Position numbers and translations under genes: made by a program
In this document: in pieces, positions 54,540 through 64,000 of the stretch
Position numbering within the stretch: position 1 is the first letter of the stretch
Layout: the number at the start of each line of letters is the position of its first letter
The notes under the pieces: model-generated
Seen by the model: the letters and a program-made list of their open reading frames with translations, nothing else
Told to the model about the DNA's origin: nothing
The model's database searches: none
Assembly: GCA_030374805.1 (NCBI GenBank)
Contig: JARGSG010000004.1
Span: 1,116,001-1,180,000, forward strand
Length of the DNA: 64,000 nt
Direction: 5' to 3'
Origin: Gracilaria gracilis
Taxonomy: Eukaryota > Rhodophyta > Florideophyceae > Gracilariales > Gracilariaceae

Positions 54540-55865
54540 CCTGCCTGGGTCAGATAAATGCTGCCCTTCACAGGATTCCGCTGGGACCGGGGGCTGAAAC
54601 AGTTTTCCAAGTCCCCTACAGGGCCGGTCATAAATCCAGAGAAATGGAAGCCCTCGAGGTCTAGCGAATGCTGGATTCTGGAGTTATTAAACCTTTCAAA
54701 GGCTGAATGGGCAAGCCCAGTCGTCTTTGGCCCGAAGAAGGACGGCAGTTGGCGTTTCTGCATTGACTATCGACTACTGAACGCACTAACCCCACGAGAC
54801 GCATACCTGATACCACGTCTGGACGAATGTGTAGACTCCCTCGGCGTGGCCACGATCTTGATCACCCTTACTGCCAATTGTAGGTACTGGCGGGTCAAGA
54901 TCGCAGAAGAAGACCGTGACATGACGACATTTACTTCCCACATGGGCCTTTGAAGGTTCAAGAGAATGCCATTCGGGTTAAAGAATTCCCCTACCATCTT
55001 CCAAAGAGCGTTGTACATCATCGTCAATAGAGTTAAATTGCAATACGCCTTGGTATACCTAGATGATGTCATCATTTACTTTCGGTCAGTGCAGGGGCAT
55101 TACCATCACATCCGTAACGTCCTACTTCTTCTACGGGATGCGGGAACCACCCTGAAGCTGAAAAAATGCTTCTTCTTTCAAGCCTCCGTGGAATATCTCG
55201 GGCACATGGCTCGACCCAGGAAACGTCAGGTTTCCCAGCGAGCTTGCGACGCGATTCGGCAGACCAAACCACCGACAAACCAAATGGAAATAAGATCCTT
55301 TATAGGTTTATGTACCTTCCTCCGGCTTTTTGTCCTCAACTTTGCGAGAATTGCGGCTCCGCTGAACAGAAACCTCGAAAAAAGGCGGCCAAACCATTTT
55401 GAAATTCTAAACGACGAGCAGTACCAAGCCCTCCCCGATCTACGAGATCGATTGATCTCCCCCTTTTTTGGAGCGTTCCGTTCCGGGGCGTCCGTACATG
55501 CTAGATACGAACGCATGTGATGTCCAGGTCGGATGCACACTACTTCAAGTGCAGCTCGACGGGAAGGAGTACAAACCCATATGGTATTGGAGTCGTTCAT
55601 TTTCACGACCCGAACGAGCATACATGAAGACGGAGAAAGAGTGTCTGGCAGTCGTACTGGCGATGCTCTTGCCCAGATCATATCTGGAGGGGTGAACGAT
55701 TCACCGTATAAACGGATCGTCACTCCTTACGGTGGATCCTAAACCTAGCCGACTGTTCAGGTAGGCTTGCCTGGTGGCGACTACGACTCTCCGAGTTCGA
55801 ATTCGACGTCGTCCATCGCGTTGGGATAAAGCAGCAGGCTGCTGACGTTCTGTCGCGCATGTCTA
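54540..55865 (+). pseudogene. Gypsy-2 reverse transcriptase and RNase H (degenerate)
   Basis: One frame from 54558 carries WASPVVFGPKKDGSWRFCID then YRLLNAL, RDAYLIPRLDECVDSLG and DRDMTTFTSHMGL. A TGA stands where Trp is usual (54953). It then continues with RFKRMPFGLKNSPTIFQRAL, the intact catalytic YLDD at 55056-55067, KCFFFQASVEYLGH and RSFIGLCTFLRLF. RNase H follows a frameshift near 55490: DTNACDVQVGCTLLQVQL, SRSFSRPERAYMKTEKECLA, a T-D-R-H-S-L-R-W-I-like block (one Tyr codon is TAA) near 55712, and an HRVGIKQQAADVLSRM end. Confidence 0.9.
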
Positions 55866-56159
55866 CTGAGGGAATAGATGCCGGATCTCTGGAGGAAGGC
55901 ATTCCATGCTTCGCAGTAGAACCCGAAGGGAATTACGACTGCCTCGTGGCAACAGTCAAAGAAGGGTACAGACTCTATGAAAACGTTTTACTTGACTGGG
56001 AACACTCAGAAGATTACGACCAAGACCCTGATAGAAACTCAGTACTGGCCATCAAAACGGAGCAAAACGAAGTGCTCCCAACCCCCACCGGAGAATTCCT
56101 TGCCGAGCAGGCTAAAAAATCATCGTGCAAGAACGCAGCCAAGACAGTAGGCAAAACAA

Positions 56160-57342
56160 GGTCTCGGTTCGGATATCACCATCATGGCTGCCTATCGAGA
56201 ACATCTCCGCTCGACTGCGCCATACAGCGCCTGATACCACAAACTCTACGGGACCGCGTTTTATACCTTCACACTACCCACGTTTGGCGGCGCACTCGGG
56301 TGGGAGAAAGATGTACGCTATACTCCGTAGAAATTTCTATTGGCCGTTCATGGCTAACGACGCGTACCAGAAAGTCAAAAACTGCCGCTCATGTGCTGCC
56401 ACAACGGGAAGGCTTCATAAGCATCAGAAGTTCCTGAAGCTATTTATCGCAGCGGGTTCTTTGGAATTTTGAGCGATGGACATCTTAGGTCCATTGTCGC
56501 AAACCCCACATGGTAATAGCTTCATTTTGGTCATCACTGCCCGCTTCACTAAGTTTACACGAGCCATTCCCCTACGGGCCACGCAAGCAACAAATGCAGC
56601 CCTTACTTTCTTGGAAAACTTCATCTCCACTTACGGGGCTCCTTAGGTCCTTCTCACGGATAACGGACCTCAATTTGTGGCAAAAGTCTTTGAAGCCTTC
56701 TGTGGGGACCTAGGCGTACCCCATCTTAGGACAACGGTATATCATCTCCAGACTCACAGACAGGCGGAACGATTCAAATGCACCGTCATGGAAAGACTCC
56801 GACATTATGTGTCTGAGCACTAGCAAGATTCGGCCGATCTCGTTGAGCCCCTGGTACACGCCTATAACATCTAAGTTCCTCGAAAAACGGGTACAAAACC
56901 ATTCGATTTGGTGTTGACACGCCACCCACCAGGTATCATCGTAGACGCACTCACGACCGAAATTTCTAATAATGGACCTGGTGAACCGAATACTGCTACC
57001 GTGAAGCGCTGAACACGTAACCGAGTGCGTTTCCTTCTCTCCAGAGCAAAAACCAGTGGGGAGGCTACGCAGAAGCGATACAAAGGCGATTTCGATTCCC
57101 GTGTTAGGGATCTGCCTACGTTCTCCCCAGTGGATTATGTTATCCTCGACCACCCACCTCAGAGAACCACCGAGAGAGCAGAGGTCGAAGGAATCGCACG
57201 GAAGCTTCTCCCGCGCACTATTGGCCCTTTTAGGGTCGTTAGAGCGACCAAAAGCACCGTCACCCTTCTGGACGGTGATCTACATGAGACGGTCTCAATC
57301 GTCCGTGTCACAAAAACCAATCGCACTACCACTATGGATTAA
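56160..57342 (+). pseudogene. Gypsy-2 integrase (degenerate)
   Basis: The zinc-binding domain is HYPRLAAHSGGRKMYAILRR then CRSCAAT (about 56268-56400). After a TGA near 56471 comes AMDILGPLSQTPHG (first Asp), ITARFTKFTRAIPLR, LLTDNGPQFVAKV near 56650 (second Asp), QAERFKCTVMERLRHYVSEH near 56762 (catalytic Glu), FDLVLTRHPPGII, and the C-terminal VRDLPTFSPVDYVILDHPP and LLPRTIGPFRVVRATKS. All three catalytic acids are present, but stops (56471, ~56645, ~56821, ~56872, ~57010) and a frameshift break it. Confidence 0.9.
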
Positions 57343-57559
57343 AAGGCAAACCCAGACCACCCCACCCTATGTACTGCAGTCCCGGCGAGCGACCCTCCTC
57401 CACCACCGCCGAATTCCAATTCCCTCGGGGAATTACCTCTACCACACGGTAAGCCTGTCTCAACAGACCCAACTTTACCCACTTGGGATGAAAATGACGC
57501 CACAGGCGGTGCCGCAAACGACGCCGCAAACCCGCCAGAACTACTCAGCAATGACTCCA

Positions 57560-57729
57560 CACGCGAGTGGGTAATCGAGAAAGTCGTGGCAGAGGTCATA
57601 TCATCCGACGGGACATCAATGGTAAAGGTACGATTGTACGGATTCCCACCTTCACAGGATAAATGTGAACCCCATACTAGTATACCTCACAACTTCGTCG
57701 CTAGGCTCCGAACCAGGAAGCACCGGTGA
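57560..57729 (+). pseudogene. Gypsy-2 C-terminal chromodomain
   Basis: The frame ending at TGA 57727-57729 reads EWVIEKVVAEVIS, GTSMVKVRLYGFPPSQDK (usually W-Y-G) and HTSIPHNFVARLRTRKHR. The order E-W-V-(V/I)-E-K ... V-R-W-Y-G ... D-x-W-E-P ... N-F-V marks a chromodomain; two aromatic positions (W to L and to C) have changed. It would tether integration complexes to modified histones. Confidence 0.7.
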
Positions 57730-58440
57730 ACCCACAGCGATCAGAATCAAGAGTTCGAGCCCACTCGCTTCGAACGCGTTTAAATTCACGGTGGAACTGG
57801 ATGATGAGCGCGATACATAACACGGCGTCACCTGCGCCGTGTAGCAAAGCGGCCTTGCGCACCCTGCATGTACCACAATGTTGTGCACAGTGCAAAACCA
57901 CGTGTTACCCACCCAATGGGTAGCCGATTCGGTCTCCAAAAATACCTCTAAGGACGAACTCGCACCGCCTCATATTTTTTCAAGTGTTTTGATGTCGTTT
58001 GCACCCAAAATCGAGCTCTCTAAGCCTAACGCGCTCGCTACTGAGATACAGGCAAAAGAAGAAATACCAGATTTTGGCCCTATATGGAGAGGTAATTTCC
58101 AAGCCAAACTTTTTGATTCCCCTTGCAATTAACCCTTCGGACTGACCGTGAACACCAGCACGTACACCGGTGTTCAGCATGTGCGGCAACGCAGCAAAGC
58201 CTATTGTGCACATGCGACCATTGCTGTACGCGTACACATCACACGACGCTATAACCTAGGGTTCCAAGCATACCCTAAGAGAGGGAGGGGCCTACAGTAC
58301 CATATGCAAAGCCCCAGCACGGGGTGCATATTACTCACAACAAAATGTCGACGCGCGAACCCTGCTGGGACCAATATCAGTGGTACCGCATCCCCCCTGG
58401 GATATAAAACATGAGAAACGGGCAATTTAATCGCGATCTT
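57730..58440. other. Spacer between Gypsy-2 pol and antisense module A
   Basis: No gene. A purine-only tract AAGAGAGGGAGGGG lies at 58278-58291 and could be a polypurine tract if Gypsy-2 ended here, but no LTR copy follows it. Confidence 0.35.
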
Positions 58441-58444
58441 TATT
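58439..58444 (-). promoter_or_regulatory. Polyadenylation signal AATAAA of antisense module A
   Basis: The minus strand reads AATAAA 28 bp past the stop of ORF2, the expected place for a cleavage/polyadenylation signal. Confidence 0.5.
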
Positions 58445-58471
58445 GATTCGACAGACGCAAACCTAAGATTT

Positions 58472-59250
58472 CTAGTGAGGGGTGCGACGCCGATGACGCA
58501 AAGCGTCAGCCGGACCGCTCTCCAAAAGCGGCAGCGAGTCCGCGGAAGAGCTACCTTGTACCGCAGCGGAAGACGCGGCCACGAACAGCCGCCCGCCACC
58601 GCCAACAAGCTTTTCCTCGACTTTATCGAGATCGTCCACATCGGCACCCGCGTTACTGCTCTCTGGGGAAGCTTTGCCACCGCTCGAACCAGGCGCAGAC
58701 GAACTACCACCCACATTGGATTGCGCCGCCTGCAAAGAAAGGGCATCTGTCACCTGCAAAGCGCCCCCTTCGTTACCCGGAGCTGCAGAGTCGTCCAAAT
58801 CTTAGAAGGCTTGATCTCCGTAGTACACGGCCCTTCGGTGGCATGACGCGGGAACAAAATCCCCTTAACCACGTAGTTCACGTCATGAAAATGAATCCTA
58901 GTAAGAACACGCATCGAAGTTCCGTGGAAGAAATCCGTACGAGCATGAATGTCTCCCTACCCAGACGGAACGTTCGAAGGATAGAAGCGTGCTGCCACGC
59001 CCTCGAAAAACTCCCGCGCAATCTTGGATCTATGACAAGTAATGATTTCGATCAAAGCCACTCAAAGACCGGTCGCCTGTTGGAACAACAAGCAAAGAAG
59101 TGAAACATCGCTCACTCACCCTTGGACATCGGTCAGAGAGCTCAGAAGCGAAGCCAGCGGCCCCAAACCTTTCTGATTGCATTGCGTCTTTAAAGCATCG
59201 AGCGCCACATTCATTTTGGAACTTTCCGCGCCACCTGACGCGAAGCTCAT
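58472..59250 (-). pseudogene. Antisense module copy A, ORF2 (unknown protein, possible intron)
   Basis: ATG at 59250 starts SFASGGAESSKMNVALDALK and GLGPLASLLSSLTDVQG. A good 43-nt intron candidate follows (GTGAGTGAG at 59119 to TTCCAACAG at 59077). Downstream frames give SKIAREFFEGVAARFYP and a conserved-looking GTSMRVLTRIHFHDVNYVVK. After one more frame change, a Gly/Ser/Ala-rich acidic tail with VDDLDKVEEKL ends at the TAG 58472-58474. One TAG and frame changes damage it. The function is unknown; it follows ORF1 on the same strand and ends just before AATAAA. Confidence 0.45.
59077..59119 (-). other. 43-nt candidate intron in antisense ORF2
   Basis: The minus strand has GTGAGTGAG at the 5' end and a pyrimidine-rich TTCTTTGCTTGTTGTTCCAACAG at the 3' end. 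The length is close to the 54-bp intron at 26788. Exon frames on both sides contain stops, so splicing cannot be confirmed by frame. Confidence 0.4.
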
Positions 59251-59316
59251 GCCTTAAACCCGAGTGCTGAGCGCTAGTGAGACACTAGTCGGCATGACGT
59301 AAAATACCCATAGCTA

Positions 59317-59396
59317 GAGGAGCCTACGAATGCGACGGACCCGTTCGTACAACGTACAAACACATGGAGGGAGGAGCCAGCGAATGCGGCGAACCC
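59317..59396 (-). repeat. Two-copy tandem repeat, ~54-bp period, in ORF1 tail
   Basis: GAGGAGCC(T/A)(A/G)CGAATGCG(A/G)CG is present at 59317 and again at 59371, with related sequence after each copy. It lies in the low-complexity C-terminal part of ORF1. Confidence 0.6.
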
Positions 59397-61184
59397 TTTG
59401 GGACAACGGAGACCAAACCGCCATCGAGAGTCATCGCCAAACCGGACGAGGGCGCTGCGCTAGACCCAGAGGGAGCCGTGTTCTGATCCTGCCCAGAGAG
59501 AGCGCCCCCGGCAACAGTGGCAACCTGTGAATCCGATGGAATTGCAGCTGAAGCAGCATTCGAATTACTAGCGGGACTTCCAACAGGGACGGCACTGTCA
59601 TGACCAGGGCTGGCTACATCAACTGGGGGAAGGAAAATATTCTCCTCATCATCGTCCTGCTTACCAAGGAGTGGGGGCAGAGTTCGCTAGCTCGGTAGGA
59701 CCAGAAGGAGGCCCAAAAAGATCATGAAGACATTCGCTGACGAAACCGACTCCGTGGGGCCAGTGGTCTTTGAATTCGGCCTTGTCGGTTCCCGGCATCC
59801 ATTCCCCAACGAGATAATTCAGTGGCATGCTCACATACGCCGTCACGTCATCTTTACCAGCGGGATGCTATGGTATGTCATGATAGAGGTCCTCCTAATA
59901 ATCATACCAGAGAAAACCCGGGTTTTGGGACCACTCTACGCTACAGACGTCATCCAGAAGCGATCGAACGCCCTGAAACCCGTATTGGGAACTACAAACA
60001 ATGTTCTGTACACCCCACGCACGGGCATATCAGATAAACGAGGCCGGAAGCGGAAAGAGATAACCGTTTGAGGACTTCAAGTTCGCGTCCTCGTATAAGC
60101 GCCAGTTCCAACGCTTTGTACGGACCGGAACCCAATAACGGGCCGTGTACGGCCGGCCCATGAACACGAACACGATCCAATCCACGAAAAAGATCTGCCA
60201 CAGGGCAATCTTGAAAGCTGTCTGTGGTCCTAGCAGAAGATTCGTGTAATAAGCGCTGAACGACGGAGTCCATATACCCATATTGCGTGATTCTGAAATG
60301 ACATCCCCCAGGGTGTTGCCAATACGAATATAATGCCGCTCCCTCGCGTTTTTGGGCATGTCAAAGTACTGGTTTTGCCAACCAAAGAGGAATCTGAGCG
60401 TCTTTCTGATGCGCGCGTCATCAGCGACAAACTCTCCCAAATATTTGCGGTCGCAGACCAAATATATCTGGTCATAAGGCGGCGTGAACTCAACAAGAGC
60501 AAGGAGACAGTACCCGGGGGCTGGAATCCACATGTTCTCTTCTAGTTGAACCTATTTCGGTTCCAACTACCCAATAACATCGGCCATACGATGCTGGTAG
60601 TCGATTTCGTCCCAGCGACGGACAAACGGCATATCCGGACGCCGACTGCCAGATTTAGGAGTCCGGATGTCCTGCGAAGGATTGATCGGCATGTGCCCCC
60701 AGTGAGCACGCCACGACTCTACACGTCCGTGGCGATTCTTCTGTAAGGAGACCCTGGTAGATTAAGACGGACCCGAATAGCTTCGCATCGAGGAAGACTG
60801 GCTCCATCGGGAGATATTGGGATACGGGATACGGAATCTCCACATGGCAAGCACCGATGTGGATCCAGTCGGGAGCCGTGGTGTGATCGTAAGCCTGCTT
60901 AGGATTAAGCAAGTTCGGGTTCGACCCAGTGGGAGTGCTACCCGAAGGCGCCGAGGATGGACCCACGGCGCCGCCACCTGTAGGGGCTGGAAGTCGTGGA
61001 ATCGTTCCCTCGGGGTCAAACATCTCGAAGGTTGCGAAAGAACGCACGCCGAACGACGATGAAACCGGTTCCCGTTGAGAGCTCCGCTTTTGTACCCTCG
61101 AGAAGACGTTGCGATCTTGTCCTCCACGGGAGGGAATCTGGCTCCATCGGCCGCGGGCACGCTTGCGTCCGATTCAACGGACAT
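59324..61184 (-). pseudogene. Antisense module copy A, ORF1 (unknown structural-type protein)
   Basis: ATG at 61184 (SVESDASVPAADGARFPP) is followed by a frame change to SFATFEMFDPEGTIPRL and a Pro/Gly/Ser-rich linker. A folded region comes next: TTAPDWIHIGACHVEIPYP, PMEPVFLDAKLFGSV. After a frameshift near 60740 one frame runs from ~60730 to 59661 with a few stops (near 60575, 60557, 60027, 59920 and 59895): WRAHWGHMPINPSQDI, VRRWDEIDYQHRMADVIG, NMWIPAPGYCLLALVEF, RIRKTLRFLFGWQNQ, FVDWIVFVFMGRPYTARYW, VSMPLNYLVGEWMPGTD, then in another frame an acidic, Ser/Ala/Gly-rich tail. There is no zinc knuckle, protease, polymerase or known capsid motif. The fold plus disordered tail suits a Gag- or capsid-like or nucleic-acid-binding protein, but that is a guess. 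Confidence 0.5.
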
Positions 61185-63900
61185 GGTATTCCATCGCGGT
61201 AATCGGTCGCATCTCGCGCCACGCCGAGCGAACGCGCGTACAGCCATAGCTCCAACGTAACCCGTACGGGGTGCCTCACACTGGCGCAGGATGGAACGCG
61301 ACTTTTGCACCTCGCCAGGCATTATTTGAATACAGTGTACACCAGACGTCACGACACTTATACCCATACCGGGCACCGCGCACCGACCGGTGTCAACAAA
61401 TCTGTACAGCCAGTATCACTCCCCAGACGGCTTTTGCCACGCCGCGTCCTGCCACCGTCTGCTTCTAAACCCGCTAGGACTACAACGCAGTCCCAGCCAC
61501 GCGCGCTCGCTCACAAAAGATAATTGGAACCCGCGCAGGGACGCGCCCAATGAACAAACACACCGCTGCCCCTCTCAACCCACCGATACACTCAACACAC
61601 TGTAGTGGGAACGCGCCCGCACGAGCCACGGTCGCACTCGGGTGACGAACGTAGCGTGCCTCCGATACGAGATTAGGCCGAGAGGTACTGTTACAAAGCA
61701 TACCCCTTCGGGAAAATCTGAATTCTGTCGCCCGAGTTGCCTGGGCGCGTTGCAAGGTCCACCCGCGACGTTTGCCCATGAAAAACAGAAGGGAACCGCT
61801 GTGGGTGGGACCACGAAACCGTCGTCTTGGGCATCCGTCGAACGCCCATTCGGGTTTCTCGCCATCGCGACCGACAGTCAGCGCGGCTTCTCGCCGCCCG
61901 CCCGTTCGGGTTGTCGCCACCACGACAAGAAGATTATATGCATTCTTCCCGCACACCCTTGCGCTCGTCGCCATCGTTGAAGGCAGTCCATATGCTCTCC
62001 GCATACGGAGATACACCGTCCGACCTCGGGACGAGGCCAGATCTAGGAAAGAGGTCTGTAGTGAAGTTGAGTGCACTGTCTCAATGGGTGCATAAAGGAT
62101 AGTCAGATAATTATTGTGCACATGAGTGAAGCTCAGAGATCCCCATATGTAAAGCGGTGACAGGTGCCAGTCACCCCTACGGGACCCCTTGATAGGTAGA
62201 TTGTTTATTCTTTTCGACACGTGGCTATTGCTCTCGGAGATGTACTAAAGCACCCCACGTCGGGCAAAGCTCACAGTGGTAAACCTCAAGTACCCCCTAG
62301 CCAATTCTTTATCGTCTAGTCTCCCACAGAGCCGTTCTGCTGTCACTACTGGTGCTGCACGCCTATCTCTTGTCCCGTTATTAGCGTGTGTCTGCACGCT
62401 CCTTCGTCACGGCTTGGGTGCTGCGCATACTACCTCCTAGTTTGGGCATAGTATAAAGCAGTAGCTGCGGCTTTACTACAATATTAACCCCCGGGGTTTT
62501 TGTTTCCGCCATCTCTTTCGAGACCCAAACGTCTTGCGCCACATATTAGATATGCTCCAGGCCACTCGTAAAGAGGTATGTTCAGCCAATTTAGGTATGC
62601 GCTGAGAGAGCTCTTGCCCGGCTCGATCAATCACCAAGCGGGTGATGACGTCCATATGCGTAGAGGTTATGGCTTCATTAACTGTGGGAATGAAAAAAGC
62701 TTTCGCTGGATCTGCTAATTGGGCAAAAAGGTCCTCAATCGTTGTCGGTAAATGCCTAATAGATTAAAGAGCTAATAAAGCCTTAGTGCCCGTTTAAGTT
62801 GAGGTTCCGGCCCGAGGTTGCCGAAGCTGTAGTGCAATGCCCGCAAGCGAGAAGACACCAGAAGACGCCCGTTTTTTTCCAACGAGGCAACCCCAGCAGT
62901 AGAGCCCTTCCAGGGATTAAACGACTAAGTTGGGTGTAACGCCGAGGTCAATCATTGACGACCACCGTACGAAGGTGAGACAGGAAGGTACTCCGCGTGA
63001 TTGACGTGTGTGTTATCCTCAAAGGAGAAGAATTTTCCACATTGTGGCGAGTGCGACGCGGTGTCAGCACAGGTCGCAGGTCGCGGGAAGCAACCCAAAA
63101 GGAAACGGAAAAGCTGGGGGAGTCACGAGAGTGACCAAAGGAAAGAGAAAAGCCGGAACGCACCATATACAAGGGCGGACACGACAAAAGTTGGTAAATT
63201 CTTCCAGAAATGGGTCCGTTTAGATGATAAAGGGGATAGACAACCCGTTATCAACGGCGTATCCCTCCGAGGAGAAGCAACGTACGTACGAAGGCGAAGA
63301 AGTCTAGAGCCAACCCTGGTTGGGGAGATTTACTGAATGGCAGGGCCTTGGCGCCCTGGAACTATATAGTGAGTAGTAAACTCCATAAATTAGGCAAACA
63401 ATATGTAATAAATATCTCGAATACCAGCAATTCCGTGCCAGTCATCCCTTGCAACAGTGCCACACTTGTACCAATCACACCGATATTGGCCCTTCAGTGT
63501 ACGTGCGCGTGTACACAATGCACAAACCATGCACACCATAGCGGTGGTAAGCAACCCTTACGTTGCGGTAGTAAGCGCACAGTCACCCCAACGCGAAAAC
63601 TACTAAGTAGAGATAATGACCCTCATGGTCGTGACACTACAGAGGCAGCTCCTTGCGATTGTCCAGAATGGGTTTGGTGGCCGAAGCAGCAGCAGAGCCC
63701 TTCTGGCTAGGTGGCGCGCTAGAGCCATGATTAATCCTTGTAGGTCTTTCCATGGTGACCAAAAGTGGTATTCGATTGCTTCGCCAGCATTTCTACGAAA
63801 CCAAATAAATGTTTAAACTTCCGAAATCCTTTTTAAATTCTCCTGTTCACCCGTTAAGGTAGGACAAAAATCAAGAAACTTCTAAGTCGGGAGACCAAAA
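61185..63900. other. No firmly assignable gene; presumed 5' region of module A and beyond
   Basis: Long open minus-strand frames at 62220-61480 are Arg-rich, arise from GC-rich sequence, and show no family motif. A TATAAA lies at 62452-62457 on the + strand after GGGCATAG and is a possible promoter. 63001-63336 has a basic, Lys/Arg-rich open frame without a known domain. Gypsy-2's 3' LTR would be expected somewhere here but was not found. Confidence 0.35.
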
Positions 63901-64000
63901 TTTCGTACAAGTACCGCTGAGATGTCCTATCCGTCTGATGTAATGAGCGCGAGAGAGCTAAACCCAAAGGTGAAAGAAACACATAAACCAAATGGGAGTA
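63901..64000 (-). repeat. Dispersed repeat R1, copy 3 (3' end only; continues past window)
   Basis: The reverse complement resembles 505-597: a TTTCTTTC-type run, GGGTTTAGC / GGGTTAAGC, CATCTCA(G/T)CGGTA(C/T)TTGTACGA. It ends at the same point as the other two copies. Confidence 0.5.

Larger units (their letters stand above)
51384..57729 (+). mobile_element. Gypsy-2: degenerate Ty3/gypsy chromovirus-like retrotransposon (plus)
   Basis: Gag, protease, RT, RNase H, integrase and a chromodomain follow one another on the + strand. Domains are well preserved in sequence but broken by several stops and frameshifts. LTRs were not delimited. If the antisense module at 58472-61184 belongs to the element, the 3' LTR should lie right of 61.2 kb. 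Confidence 0.9.

Noticed and set aside
58278-58291. Purine tract as the polypurine tract and end of Gypsy-2
   Set aside because: No LTR-like copy of the 5' region follows it. Kept only as a note in the spacer.
61480-62220. 246-codon minus-strand open frame
   Set aside because: Composition follows the local GC richness, there is no recognisable motif, and frames on the other strand are equally open.
1-64000. CRISPR arrays, bacterial operons or phage modules
   Set aside because: There are no regularly spaced direct repeats with spacers and no ribosome-binding-site-led gene clusters. Introns, LTRs and chromatin proteins show a eukaryotic genome.

Overview
This is a eukaryotic, repeat-dominated window. 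Short GT-AG introns, AATAAA-type polyadenylation signals, LTR retrotransposons, several cut-and-paste DNA transposon families and eroded eukaryotic genes (a MYST histone acetyltransferase, a UBR7-like protein, a HemW-like radical SAM protein) are all visible. The HemW-like remnant has the plant/algal form of the family (SLPHQT motif). One Ty3/gypsy family, the DDE_Tnp_4 transposase and its accessory gene look like lineages I associate with red algae and stramenopiles (oomycetes, diatoms). My best guess is a red alga, with an oomycete second; the sequence alone does not settle this.

Layout. 1-600: a copy of dispersed repeat R1. 1.4-2.0 kb: a Ty1/copia-like gag remnant (minus). 2.0-7.4 kb: a complete but dead Ty3/gypsy element (Gypsy-1) with two ~300-bp LTRs. 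9.0-10.9 kb: a pogo-like transposon with two nonsense mutations. 13.0-15.0 and 21.9-23.8 kb: two copies of a second pogo-like family that share terminal and subterminal repeats. 21.3-21.6 kb: a Tc1/mariner scrap. 24.5-27.4 kb: a DDE_Tnp_4 transposase divergent from an intron-containing accessory gene. 30.6-34.6 kb: a compact, GC-rich block of four eroded host-type genes. 35.2-40.2 kb: the only long intact reading frames, a 1019-aa CACTA/TNP2-like transposase and a divergent 578-aa partner. 41.2-64 kb: a retrotransposon complex with two gypsy elements back to back (Gypsy-3 minus, Gypsy-2 plus). Each has, beyond the 3' end of pol and on the opposite strand, a decayed two-ORF module that I do not recognise.

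The mirrored order (antisense module / Gypsy-3 / Gypsy-2 / antisense module) is the most interesting structure here. It suggests a large gypsy lineage carrying an antisense two-gene cargo downstream of pol. Nothing else looks like a functional system. The host-type genes all carry stops or frameshifts, so the window reads as heterochromatin-like sequence with one recently active element (the CACTA-like pair at 35-40 kb). The long AT-rich stretches at 11-13, 15.8-20.3 and 28-30 kb hold nothing I can assign.
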